DNA of 64,000 nucleotides from Dyadobacter sp. MSC1_007. Its GTDB lineage: Bacteria > Bacteroidota > Bacteroidia > Cytophagales > Spirosomataceae. The DNA is taken from contig NZ_JAMOZL010000009.1 of NCBI RefSeq assembly GCF_023667495.1, forward strand, positions 261,892 to 325,891, in the 5' to 3' direction. The translations under genes and the position numbers were made by a program. Below, in pieces: positions 34,886-43,155 of the stretch; positions within the stretch are counted from its first letter, which is position 1, and the number at the start of each line of letters is the position of its first letter. Under the pieces are notes generated by a model. It made no database searches, was not told the DNA's origin, and worked only from the letters and a program-made list of their open reading frames with translations.

Positions 34886-35989
34886 ATGAAATCAAAGGCA
34901 ATTACGATCTGCGCCTTGGGCGCTTTTCTGACCATCGTGCCGGCAGCCAGCTATGGTCAGGGCTTTGAATCCCAGATCAGAGGACTGAATGATGTGCTTG
35001 ACGAGCTATATCAGGAGATGATTCCCTTGTGCGCCAAACTGATCAATGTGGGAAGGGGTATTGCGGGCTTTGCGGCCATATTCTACATCGGTCACCGGGT
35101 GTGGCGGCATCTATCGAATGCAGAGCCGGTTGATTTTTATCCGCTCTTCCGCCCGTTTGTGATCGGGTTTGTCATTTTAATTTTCCCGGCAGTGATCGCG
35201 CTGATCAACGGAGTGCTTTCTCCGGCTGTCCGCGGGACAGCGGGCATGGTTAAGGACTCGGATAAGGCGATAGCGACGCTATTGAAAAAGAAGGAGGATG
35301 CCATCAAAAGCTCAGCATTCTGGGAGATGTACGTGGGCGATGACAGCAAGGGGAACCGCGAAAAGTGGCTCAAATATACCTACGGGGAAGGGTACACGGA
35401 AGGCTTTGGGGATGGAATCTCCAATGACATCAAATTCTATATGGCCAAGCAGTCCTATAATTTCCGCAATTCGATTAAGGCCGCGCTTTCAGAAATACTG
35501 CGCGTTATTTTCGAGTCGGCGGCCCTATGCATCAACACGATCCGCACGTTTCAACTGGTTGTGCTGGCCATTATCGGGCCGATTGCGTTGGGTATTGCCG
35601 TTTTTGACGGGTTTCAGTTTACCCTTACCAGTTGGATTGCCCGCTACATCAATGTTTACCTGTGGCTTCCGGTGGCCAATATCTTTGGAGCGATCATCGG
35701 GCGCATCCAGGAAAAGATGATCGCGATGGACATCCGTCAGATCCAGGGCGCTGGCGATACATTCTTCAACGCGCATGATATGGCTTACCTGATCTTTCTG
35801 ATCATCGGAATCGTCGGCTACTTCTCTGTGCCTTCCGTGGCCAGTCAGATCATCCATGCAGGCGGTGGTAACGCGCTGATGCAGAAAGTGACTGCTTTAT
35901 TTGCCTCCTCGGTTTCGGGCGTTGGTGGCAGGGCCTTTCCTTCCGGCGGAGGCTTTGGCAGATACCCGGGACCATCCACAAAAAGCTAA
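34886..35989 (+). CDS. traJ: TraJ transfer protein, polytopic membrane (VirB6-like)
   Basis: 367 residues. After a signal-like N-terminus the protein has several membrane spans (GFAAIFYIGHRVW, FVIGFVILIFPAVIALI, TFQLVVLAIIGPIALGIAVF, MAYLIFLIIGIVGYFSV) and the conserved YINVYLWLPVANIFGAIIGR segment that marks TraJ of Bacteroidota elements. It is the equivalent of VirB6 in the inner-membrane complex. The Gly/Ser/Phe-rich C-terminus is typical. The operon order traI-(two paralogues)-traJ-traK supports the call. Confidence 0.88.
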   Translation: MKSKAITICALGAFLTIVPAASYGQGFESQIRGLNDVLDELYQEMIPLCAKLINVGRGIAGFAAIFYIGHRVWRHLSNAEPVDFYPLFRPFVIGFVILIFPAVIALINGVLSPAVRGTAGMVKDSDKAIATLLKKKEDAIKSSAFWEMYVGDDSKGNREKWLKYTYGEGYTEGFGDGISNDIKFYMAKQSYNFRNSIKAALSEILRVIFESAALCINTIRTFQLVVLAIIGPIALGIAVFDGFQFTLTSWIARYINVYLWLPVANIFGAIIGRIQEKMIAMDIRQIQGAGDTFFNAHDMAYLIFLIIGIVGYFSVPSVASQIIHAGGGNALMQKVTALFASSVSGVGGRAFPSGGGFGRYPGPSTKS

Positions 35990-36003
35990 ACAAGAACTGG
36001 GAC

Positions 36004-36654
36004 ATGTTTCAAAAAACGAAAAATATCGACAGCGCTTTCCGGCATATACGTGCATTCACCTTTCTGATTGTCGCGGCCAGCTTTGCTTTCTGCTGCTTTG
36101 CGCTGCTGAAAAGCTATGAGCTCTCCGAGCGCTCAGCGGCAAGGGTATACATACTCTCTAACGGCAGGGTGCTGCAAGCGGACCTGTCGGCAAGATCAGA
36201 AAACATTCCTGTCGAGGCCCGCGATCATGTGGAGAGCTTTCACCGGTACTTTTTCAGCCTGGATCCCGATGAAAAAGTCATTGAGGCCAATGTTGTCAGG
36301 GCCCTGTACCTGGCTGACGGCTCAGCCAAGAAACAATATGACAACCTGCGGGAGTCCGGGTTTTATGCCAGCATTATTTCGGGCAACATCAGTCAGCAGG
36401 TCACAATCGACAGCGTTCAGGTGATAGAGAAATCTTATCCGTACTACTTCCGCTGCGTGGCCTCCCAGCAGATTATCCGCAGCACCAGCATCGTGACCAG
36501 GCGGCTGATTACCGAAGGTTATCTCCGGTCAGTCACGCGCAGCGACAATAATCCGCATGGCTTTCTGATCGAACGCTGGCGGATTCTGGAAAACAAGGAT
36601 GTGGATGTTCGCAGCAGGACAACAGATTTTTTCAACCAGTCTTCACTAAAATAA
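36004..36654 (+). CDS. traK: TraK transfer protein, VirB8-like
   Basis: 216 residues with one N-terminal membrane span (AFTFLIVAASFAFCCFALL) and a periplasmic domain with the family segments RVLQADLSARSENIPVEARD, HVESFHRYFFSLDPDEK and PYYFRCVASQQIIRSTSIVT. This matches TraK of Bacteroidota conjugative transposons, the VirB8-like assembly factor. It begins 14 bases after traJ and ends 7 bases before the next gene. Confidence 0.88.
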   Translation: MFQKTKNIDSAFRHIRAFTFLIVAASFAFCCFALLKSYELSERSAARVYILSNGRVLQADLSARSENIPVEARDHVESFHRYFFSLDPDEKVIEANVVRALYLADGSAKKQYDNLRESGFYASIISGNISQQVTIDSVQVIEKSYPYYFRCVASQQIIRSTSIVTRRLITEGYLRSVTRSDNNPHGFLIERWRILENKDVDVRSRTTDFFNQSSLK

Positions 36655-36661
36655 ACCAGCT

Positions 36662-37060
36662 ATGTTTTACAGATTCAACGCGCACAAAGAGGGTAGGGGC
36701 AGAGCCCGGCAAAGCAAAGACAGCGAAGTAGCACTGGATGAAACAGCCAGGCGGATTGCATCAGCGATTTTAAAGGTTCAGCGCCGGTGGGCAGATCTGA
36801 TGAGGCAGTGGGCGGAAAAGCTGCTAGGTAAATGGCTGCGTATACTGACGGTAGTTAGCTTCGCGGCAGCGGCGATATTCTTTCTAAGCCTGATCATCCT
36901 GCCACTGGCCGCGCACCGTATGTTTCAGCCCGAATGGCTGCCAGTCGTTAGCTGGCGCAAAGCACCCGGGCAACATGCATCCGGTGCCAGCGGCGATAGT
37001 TTAAAAAAGAAGCTGCCTGTGGGAAGCCACCAGGCGGGAGAACATCAAAAACAAAAATAA
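36662..37060 (+). CDS. traL: small membrane protein at the traL position
   Basis: 132 residues with a single membrane span (ILTVVSFAAAAIFFLSLIIL) preceded by a basic, helical N-terminal part and followed by a short polar tail. The location between traK and traM and the one-span layout match TraL (DUF3989-type) proteins, though the sequence itself is poorly conserved, so the symbol rests mainly on synteny. It is one base away from traM. Confidence 0.6.
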   Translation: MFYRFNAHKEGRGRARQSKDSEVALDETARRIASAILKVQRRWADLMRQWAEKLLGKWLRILTVVSFAAAAIFFLSLIILPLAAHRMFQPEWLPVVSWRKAPGQHASGASGDSLKKKLPVGSHQAGEHQKQK

Positions 37061-37061
37061 C

Positions 37062-38363
37062 ATGCAGGCTCAGATTAACCCGCGTCAGCAGGCGCTCAAA
37101 CGAAAGTTTTATCTGGCGCTACCGGCTTTGGTATTGCCCTTCGTCACGGCACTTTACTGGTTATGGATTGTCAAACCCGCGTCAGGGTATCAACCTACCG
37201 AGCAGGTTCAGGGGCTTTTAACAAGTGTCCCGGATGCGATGCTGGGCAGTGACAAGCAGCTTAATAAGCTCAGCTTTTACAAGCAGGCAGAGGCTGATTC
37301 TGCCAAACTGCAGAGCCAGATCAGAAAAGATCCCTACCTGGATCAGGTGCAGGCCGGCGTGGACTCATTTCAAGCGGGTCAGCTGGCGGGATTGCAGGGG
37401 CCTTTCGGCAGGAAAGGTGCTTTTGCAGCTCCCCAAAGCCAGCCGCAGCGGGATGCTTCGGAAAACGAGCGGAAAGTATATGAGAAGCTGCGGGAGCTTG
37501 ACCAGGTGCTTTCTCAGGCCTCGGCTCCCGATTTCAAGCAGGTTCCCGCGGAATTGCCTGCGGGAGAAGAGGAAGCGGCGACTAAGGTAATCGGGGAAGG
37601 AGAGCAGCCGCCCAGAAGTTATCCCCAGCACACAGCGCCCACGGATCCGGATCCGGAGATGGAGCAGCTCAACGGCGTGCTCGATAAGATCCTTGCGATT
37701 CAGGATCCGGCCAGGCAGGCGGCTTCGGAATCTGCCGCCGCCACAAAGCCGGAAAGAAAAGTTCTGACCGTCAGCACAATTGGGGACTCCGTGCAGGCAC
37801 GTATGCTGACCGCACGGACTCAGGGCGATTCCGCGGCAGTGCCAGACGCAGAAGAAGGTGGCTTTTTTTCGCTCGAAGAGCCGGTAGCTGTGCCGCTGGG
37901 CAACGCGATATCAGCCGAGGTAGATAAGGATCAGACCCTTGTCAGTGGCCAGGTTTTACGGCTCAGGCTAACGCAGGATGTCTTTATCGGCGGCAGCAAA
38001 GTGCCTGTCGGGAGCCTTGTGTACGGAAAGGTATCGATCAATAATCAGCGTCTGATGGCAGAGATCGAAAGCATTCATTTTGAGAATGCCGTGCTGCCTG
38101 TAAGGCTGAGCGTTTATGATCTGGACGGGATCGCGGGTATTCACATTCCGGACGATGTTGCCCGTCAGGTAGCCAAACAGTCTCTTTCACAGGACATTCA
38201 GGGCGTTGACATCGGTGTGCTGGATCCTTCACTGGCAGGGCAGGCGGTGGGCGCGGGTATACAGACTGCGAAAAGTCTTCTCAGCCGGAAAGCTCGTTTG
38301 ATTCAGATCACCGTCCACGAAGGCTACCGCGTACTGCTTTTGGGTAAGCAGGCGTCTTTTTGA
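37062..38363 (+). CDS. traM: TraM transfer protein, VirB10-like
   Basis: 433 residues. There is one N-terminal span (FYLALPALVLPFVTALYWLW), a long Pro/Gln/Glu-rich periplasmic linker, and a C-terminal domain with ISAEVDKDQTLVSGQVLRLR, GGSKVPVGSLVYGKVSINNQ and LPVRLSVYDLDGIAGIHIPD. This is the TraM arrangement, corresponding to the energy-sensing VirB10 protein that links inner and outer membrane complexes. It is tightly packed in the operon. Confidence 0.9.
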   Translation: MQAQINPRQQALKRKFYLALPALVLPFVTALYWLWIVKPASGYQPTEQVQGLLTSVPDAMLGSDKQLNKLSFYKQAEADSAKLQSQIRKDPYLDQVQAGVDSFQAGQLAGLQGPFGRKGAFAAPQSQPQRDASENERKVYEKLRELDQVLSQASAPDFKQVPAELPAGEEEAATKVIGEGEQPPRSYPQHTAPTDPDPEMEQLNGVLDKILAIQDPARQAASESAAATKPERKVLTVSTIGDSVQARMLTARTQGDSAAVPDAEEGGFFSLEEPVAVPLGNAISAEVDKDQTLVSGQVLRLRLTQDVFIGGSKVPVGSLVYGKVSINNQRLMAEIESIHFENAVLPVRLSVYDLDGIAGIHIPDDVARQVAKQSLSQDIQGVDIGVLDPSLAGQAVGAGIQTAKSLLSRKARLIQITVHEGYRVLLLGKQASF

Positions 38364-38417
38364 AAAATTTCAATTCTTTCAAACCGGCCATTGCGGCCCA
38401 GATATCCGTCCAGGTTT

Positions 38418-39248
38418 ATGAAAAATCAAGTTTTGATCCTGGTGGCACTGCTTTGCTGCGGGGTCAACATACCAGGTGCTTCTCAGGGCATAAAGATGCA
38501 GATGTTTGCGATCGAGCCCTATCCGCTGGAACTGACTGTGAGAAAAACCACGCACCTGGTTTTTCCATACCCGATCATTTCGGTCGATAGGGGAAGTGGC
38601 GATATCCTGGCCCAAAAGGCAAAGGGTACCGGTAATATCCTTCAGGTCAAGGCAGCCAGAGCAGATTTTGCTCAGACGAGCCTGACAGTGATTACTGCGG
38701 ACGGCAAGCTATATGGCTTTTCGGTAGATTATCAGCCAGAGCCCGCGCAGCTAAGCATCGAATTTGCCGGCGAGGATGTTGCGCGGGCCCAGCCGGCGGA
38801 GGGTGGAGTCAACCAGGGCATAGCCAGCCGGCTTGCCCGGGCGGCGACCGAATACGATGATGCGAGCAGGACGGCCACAGAGCGCTCCGGCATCAGGCTG
38901 GAAGTAAGTGGTCCTTTTATCGGGCAGAAGCTGATGCTTTTCAGGGTGCAACTTGCCAATGATACGGATATCAGCTATCATATCGAAAACCTGCGTTTTT
39001 TTATCCGCGACAGTAAAAAAGCCAGGCGGTCGGCAATCCAGCAGCAGCAGATCAGGCCGGTGTACGTGCTTAGTGACACCGCTGTTGTCGGTGGGCGGTC
39101 ACAGCACCAGATGGTATTTGCTTTCCGCCAGTTTACCATTTCGCGCCAGAAATACCTGGCCATCCAGGCCCGGGAAGCAGGTGGTAGCCGGGAGCTTTCG
39201 CTCAGGATTTCAGCCAAAAGGATCAGGCGGCCAGTGCCGCTCCAGTAA
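38418..39248 (+). CDS. traN: TraN transfer protein (DUF4138), VirB9-like
   Basis: 276 residues from the ATG at 38418; the in-frame codon at 38391 would precede the signal peptide (MKNQVLILVALLCCGVN) by nine residues. Family segments include LTVRKTTHLVFPYPIISVDR (residues ~40-60), GSGDILAQKAKGTGNILQVK and the C-terminal RPVYVLSDTAVVGGRSQHQM. TraN is the outer-membrane-complex protein comparable to VirB9. It is the last canonical tra gene here; traO, traP and traQ homologues are not present in this operon. Confidence 0.88.
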   Translation: MKNQVLILVALLCCGVNIPGASQGIKMQMFAIEPYPLELTVRKTTHLVFPYPIISVDRGSGDILAQKAKGTGNILQVKAARADFAQTSLTVITADGKLYGFSVDYQPEPAQLSIEFAGEDVARAQPAEGGVNQGIASRLARAATEYDDASRTATERSGIRLEVSGPFIGQKLMLFRVQLANDTDISYHIENLRFFIRDSKKARRSAIQQQQIRPVYVLSDTAVVGGRSQHQMVFAFRQFTISRQKYLAIQAREAGGSRELSLRISAKRIRRPVPLQ

Positions 39249-39280
39249 GTAGGATTTTAAGAACTAAAATCAAAAAAACG

Positions 39281-40072
39281 ATGAACCAGAAAAATCTAGA
39301 CTATCTCTCAGACCAGGTCAAGTACACCGGTTTCGGGGAGACGCTGCAGGCCCAGCTTGCAGAGAACATCAAAAAGCAGCTTCCCGAGTTCTCGCTCCAG
39401 CACCAGCAGTCGTTCGACAAGCAGGAAACTGTCACAGCGCTTCATTTTAAAAAGTCGCCCACCAGTGATATGTACTTTTTTAATAGTTACCAGGTCTCGC
39501 TTGCCAAGGATGAAAACAGCCCAAAGATGAACCAGTCATTTTACATCGAGAAAGCCAACAACATCACCCTGAAAGAGGCTTTCAATCTGATGAACGGGCG
39601 GGCGGTCAACAAGGATCTGACCAATAAGGAGGGGCAGCTGTATAACGCGTGGGTGCAGCTGGATTTTAAAAACGCAGACGCGCAGGGTAACTACAAGCTA
39701 AAGCAATTTCACCAGAATTACGGTTTTGACCTGGAAAAGGTGCTGTCAGCGCTTCCGATCAAGGAACTGGCTAGTGAGCAGGACAAAGCGCGGCTTGTCG
39801 AATCACTCCGCAGGGGTAACCGTCAAGCAGTCACTTTCATTGATAACGGTTCAGAGCAGAAACGGCTCATTGAAGCCAACCCGCAGTTTAAATCCATCAC
39901 CGTTTACGATGAGAATTCCAGGCGCCTGAGGCTGGATAATACCCAACAGCTATCCCAGCAGCAGCACGCGGTTAACAATAGTAAAAATCAATCAGTTAAA
40001 ATTGAACCCGATGAAAAGGCAACCAATTCTCCAAAGCCGTCAAAGCGGCAGGGACTTTCAGTCTCCCGATGA
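39281..40072 (+). CDS. conserved conjugative-element protein, paralogue of the gene at 5328
   Basis: 263 residues, soluble. It shares most of its length with the 5328-6086 product (DMYFFNSYQVSLAK versus DLYFFKSYLASLKN, ITLKEAFNLMNGRAV versus INLKEAFNLLQGRAV, RRGNRQAVTF versus RGGNRQQVTL). This copy looks closer to the common family form. It is the second-last gene of the tra operon and its 3' end overlaps the next gene by about 60 bases. Two divergent copies at opposite sides of the element suggest a specific role in each block. Confidence 0.75.
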   Translation: MNQKNLDYLSDQVKYTGFGETLQAQLAENIKKQLPEFSLQHQQSFDKQETVTALHFKKSPTSDMYFFNSYQVSLAKDENSPKMNQSFYIEKANNITLKEAFNLMNGRAVNKDLTNKEGQLYNAWVQLDFKNADAQGNYKLKQFHQNYGFDLEKVLSALPIKELASEQDKARLVESLRRGNRQAVTFIDNGSEQKRLIEANPQFKSITVYDENSRRLRLDNTQQLSQQQHAVNNSKNQSVKIEPDEKATNSPKPSKRQGLSVSR

Positions 40073-40394
40073 GGCGTCCGTCTCAACGCTTTTGCATAGT
40101 TTCTTTGAAGCTATTGCCCGCGACCCGCGGATCAGCTGCGGACATATCGGCATTTATGCCGCTCTGTTGCAATGCTGGGCCACTCGGCAGTACCGGCAGC
40201 CGCTGATGGTTTTCTCCCATCAGGTGATCGGCCTTGCCAAAGTCAGTAGCCGGGATACCTATTTCAGATATGTCAGGCAGCTCAGCGAGTACGGCTACAT
40301 CCGATACGAACCCTCGTTCAGCCGCAAACAACCCAGCGTAATCCATCTGGGTGGGGCAGGGCAGGCGCCAGATGCTCACCAACGAAAATGGTAA
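40011..40394 (+). CDS. winged-helix-like protein at the end of the tra operon
   Basis: About 127 residues from the ATG at 40011, overlapping the previous gene by 60 bases in another frame. The central region (GHIGIYAALLQCWATRQYRQ, then VIGLAKVSSRDTYFRYVRQL, SEYGYIRYEPSF) has the helix-turn-helix-wing pattern of small Bacteroidota element proteins. It could regulate the transfer operon. It is followed by a strong hairpin terminator. Confidence 0.65.
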   Translation: MKRQPILQSRQSGRDFQSPDEASVSTLLHSFFEAIARDPRISCGHIGIYAALLQCWATRQYRQPLMVFSHQVIGLAKVSSRDTYFRYVRQLSEYGYIRYEPSFSRKQPSVIHLGGAGQAPDAHQRKW

Positions 40395-40425
40395 AGACAG
40401 TGTGATGGGATCAGCCACAGGTTCT

Positions 40426-40476
40426 TTGGTGGCGTAAAGAATACGCAAATTCCTGCGCAATTCTTTACGCCACCAA
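40426..40476. terminator. 17-bp perfect-stem bidirectional terminator
   Basis: TTGGTGGCGTAAAGAAT (40426-40442) pairs perfectly with ATTCTTTACGCCACCAA (40460-40476), with an inner CGCA/TGCG extension. It sits between the convergent tra operon and the HU gene and should end transcription from both sides. Confidence 0.8.
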
Positions 40477-40488
40477 AACAGTGATGTG

Positions 40489-40779
40489 CTACTTTACCTG
40501 CATACCTTCCTTGACCTGACTGATGAAATCATTGGCTGGCTTGAAGACCGGAGTCTGATGGGCAGGAATGACAATAGTGGATTTCTTAGAGATGTTTCTA
40601 GCCGTCTTGGCAGCCCTTTGCTTGATGATAAAGCTGCCGAAGCCGCGGAAATAAATGTTTTCTCCCTGGCTGAGGGAATCTTTGATGGTCACAAAAAATG
40701 ATTCGATGATTTTTTCAACTTCTTCCTTCTGCATGCCGGTCTTTTCTATTACCTGGGATACAAGGTCTGCTTTGGTCAT
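40489..40779 (-). CDS. HU/IHF-family DNA-binding protein
   Basis: 96 residues from the ATG at 40779 (MTKADLVSQVIEKTGMQKEE). A longer frame to 40869 exists, but its extra N-terminus is not HU-like. The DNA-binding arm region is clear: ENIYFRGFGSFIIKQRAAKT, then ISKKSTIVIPAHQTPVFKPA. It is a DNA-bending protein. Bacteroidota elements often carry such HU-like proteins next to the transfer genes, where they may assist recombination. It is convergent with the tra operon. Confidence 0.9.
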   Translation of the reverse strand: MTKADLVSQVIEKTGMQKEEVEKIIESFFVTIKDSLSQGENIYFRGFGSFIIKQRAAKTARNISKKSTIVIPAHQTPVFKPANDFISQVKEGMQVK

Positions 40780-40869
40780 ATCTGATGGGTGTTTGTGGTT
40801 ATTCGGTGTGAAATTAATACTTGGGAAGTGAATTTGAGCCCGATTTAAGCTAAAACCGAAAATAAGCAA

Positions 40870-41263
40870 GCAGTCTTATATTCTTCCAGGAAGCACTCGA
40901 TGGCCCCGGAGGTTGCCGTTGCAATGGTCTATTTTGACGGTCGTGAAATATCCTAAGCAGCATCTTGAACTATCAATGGGAAGCCCGGCCAAAGACAACA
41001 CAACGGCTGATCATTTGGCATTGCCCGTCAGAGCAAGTATATCAAGTGTGATACATTGTTTATTGGGGATATAAATTCCGGGGGATTGGGCAAACTAGTT
41101 GACAAATCATTGTTTGTCAGACTATTACTTATTGAGTAGCTATGAAAAAGCTGAAAAAATCAGAGACAAAACCGAAAACATAATACATTAATGACATCTT
41201 GAATACAGAACCGGATCTGACTTAGAACGCAAACCTGAGCGAAAAAAATGGATCAAATATGGA
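40870..41263. other. AT-rich intergenic region, probable right part of the element
   Basis: No gene. TTGACAAATCATTGTTTGTC (41099-41118) includes a short inverted repeat (GACAAA/TTTGTC). This region separates element genes from apparently chromosomal genes and may contain the attachment site, but no direct repeat partner was found within the window. Confidence 0.3.
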
Positions 41264-41905
41264 TTATAAATTTCGCTTGTTGCTCTCAATGGAAATGAAC
41301 TCTGGCAAATAATTGGGCGTGCACCCCTTTGATACCATTTCACCTTTATAAAGGCCTGTTTTCTCTCCAAGGGCGACACATTGATTTCGGTACCGTTTTT
41401 CATAAACTCCGATCCAGCCCGCAGTGAAATTCATTGCCCATTGAACTTCTGGTTCTTCTTTGGCAATGTTAGCTTCTATTTTATTTAGTAATTCGGGTGT
41501 ATTGGCAGGCGGTGTCTGTCCGGTCCACCTTAAACGCGCCTGGTAATACCAAAATGTCCGTCTCTGAAGGGTAGAACGACTATTTTCCCATGATTCAATC
41601 AGAGCAACTGTTTTCTTGTCTTTAACAAGTTGGTTGGCCATAAACCAGTCCATAAGTTGACTTCGCTCATCTGATGAATGCGACTGCATATCCCTATCAA
41701 GTTCATCGATAGAATCTTGTGAAACACGCTTGTTGTCCATAATCAAGATGGCCAGTAGCCTGGCAAAAAATCTCTTGGTAGACCATAGTTCCATAGCCAG
41801 CTCGTGGTCCTTTTTGATATCCTTGGCAATCTCCCTTAAATCTCCCAGCTTAGTTTTGGCGTTGATCTGACCCAAAATATTTTCTGCTTTTGAAGAGAAT
41901 TTCAT
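41264..41905 (-). CDS. AlkD-like DNA alkylation repair protein
   Basis: 213 residues, fully helical. The ALK/HEAT-repeat pattern is visible: KTKLGDLREIAKDIKKDHEL, LAMELWSTKRFFARLLAILI, then FMANQLVKDKKTVALIESWE and ARLRWTGQTPPANTPELLNK. The family flips out alkylated purines and removes them as a base-excision glycosylase. The first HEAT repeats and the LW..KRFFARL segment are as in Bacteroidota homologues annotated as DNA alkylation repair proteins. It is monocistronic, next to a truncated gene. Confidence 0.8.
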   Translation of the reverse strand: MKFSSKAENILGQINAKTKLGDLREIAKDIKKDHELAMELWSTKRFFARLLAILIMDNKRVSQDSIDELDRDMQSHSSDERSQLMDWFMANQLVKDKKTVALIESWENSRSTLQRRTFWYYQARLRWTGQTPPANTPELLNKIEANIAKEEPEVQWAMNFTAGWIGVYEKRYRNQCVALGEKTGLYKGEMVSKGCTPNYLPEFISIESNKRNL

Positions 41906-41962
41906 GACAATCTTTTTTTTAACAGAAATAGTTAAAATCTGGATTACTATGGCAAAAACATT

Positions 41963-42151
41963 TTATACTTTTTTAGCGAGTTCCTTGACATGCTTATTGT
42001 TTTGTCCCCATTTTCCGCTGAAACGGAATGTCACGCCCTTTATTATCAATTTCAATAGAAGTATGCATTCTGCTTTATCAGTGTTAAGAACAATACTCCA
42101 AATGTCTTTCGACCTAGCACTAATACGGATCGACTTAGTAAAACTATCCAT
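41963..42151 (-). pseudogene. truncated SRPBCC/AHSA1-like protein
   Basis: 62 residues. The start MDSFTKSIRISARSKDIWSI matches the first strand and helix of SRPBCC (START-like) proteins, which normally continue for ~130 residues through a beta-sheet with WKEG-type turns. Here only a scrambled fragment (FSGKWGQNNK) follows before the stop. I read it as a gene that has lost its C-terminal two thirds. Confidence 0.45.
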
Positions 42152-42253
42152 TCACATAGCTGCGTAAAGACTGCCCGAGTAATATGAGAAGCTCCACAGT
42201 CCTGACAACAGCACCGACTCGCTAAGAGATTCTATGCATTTCCCGAGTGTATG

Positions 42254-43090
42254 CTATTCGATTACGAGTTTTTTATTAATGGTCATATTATCTCCCTTGA
42301 TCTCTGAGCTATAAACCCCTGTCATTACGTGTTCGGGAATACTGATCAGGTGGGTAGCTGTCCCACCTGGATGCCCGACCTTTTTAGTGTAAATGATTTG
42401 ACCGGCTGTATTGATAAGGGTCAGTTCATATTGGCCTTTCACCAGATTAAGTAGTTGAAGGTTAAAACTTTTCCTGGTAACAGGGTTGGGGTAGAGGTTA
42501 CTGCCACTGGTTGCAACATCGGTCGATACTTTTACAATTCTGGTGTATGTAAACGTCTGATCCAGGTCCAGCGCCTTCAACCTATAATAATTATTGCCGT
42601 GTAAAACGCTCTCGTCGGTAAAGCCATAATTGATTATTCCATTTCCGCCGGTGGCGAAGACCTCTCCGATTTTTTTAAAAACCCGCGCATCGGCACTTTT
42701 TTCAACTTCATATTTCCAGGCATTTTCTTCCGTAACGATCTTCCAGGTCAGCGCGACGGAATGCTCTTTCTGATAAGCTATAAATTCACTGAACACCACC
42801 GGAAGAGGCGTGTTGAGTAATGTTAAGGTGGCATCTCCACCCGCTGGTGAGCCCGGATCGTTGGTGAGCACACTGCCAAAGTTGCTGCCATTCACGGTAC
42901 CCTGGTTGCTGATGGAGACCGCATTGGGCGGTACGAGCGGATTGTTGATGGTCACCTCGTAATAAATCACAATACTGTCGCCGGGATGGATGGTGCCGAC
43001 GTTGAAGGGGCCCTGTGCGAAGCAGGTGTTGCCGACAAGCATTGCAAAAACAATGGACAGCGTTCTATAAAGTATATTGTTATGTTTCAT
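42254..43090 (-). CDS. secreted protein with type IX secretion C-terminal sorting domain
   Basis: 278 residues with a signal peptide ending in NTCFAQG. The N-terminal ~90 residues resemble a DUF11-like end module (GTIHPGDSIVIYYEVTINNP, then NQGTVNGSNFG). A fibronectin-like region (EHSVALTWKIVTEENAWKYE, NNYYRLKALDLDQTFTYTRI) and a T9SS type A sorting domain (NLYPNPVTRKSFNLQLLNLV, MTGVYSSEI, KKLVIE) follow. It should be exported through the outer membrane and anchored to the cell surface. It lies 65 bases downstream of the giant beta-helix gene, which lacks such a sorting domain. Confidence 0.85.
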   Translation of the reverse strand: MKHNNILYRTLSIVFAMLVGNTCFAQGPFNVGTIHPGDSIVIYYEVTINNPLVPPNAVSISNQGTVNGSNFGSVLTNDPGSPAGGDATLTLLNTPLPVVFSEFIAYQKEHSVALTWKIVTEENAWKYEVEKSADARVFKKIGEVFATGGNGIINYGFTDESVLHGNNYYRLKALDLDQTFTYTRIVKVSTDVATSGSNLYPNPVTRKSFNLQLLNLVKGQYELTLINTAGQIIYTKKVGHPGGTATHLISIPEHVMTGVYSSEIKGDNMTINKKLVIE

Positions 43091-43155
43091 ATCATGCTTT
43101 AATTAAAATATTCACCTGACCAGCACAAACGTTTACACGAGTCGATCGAAACGGG

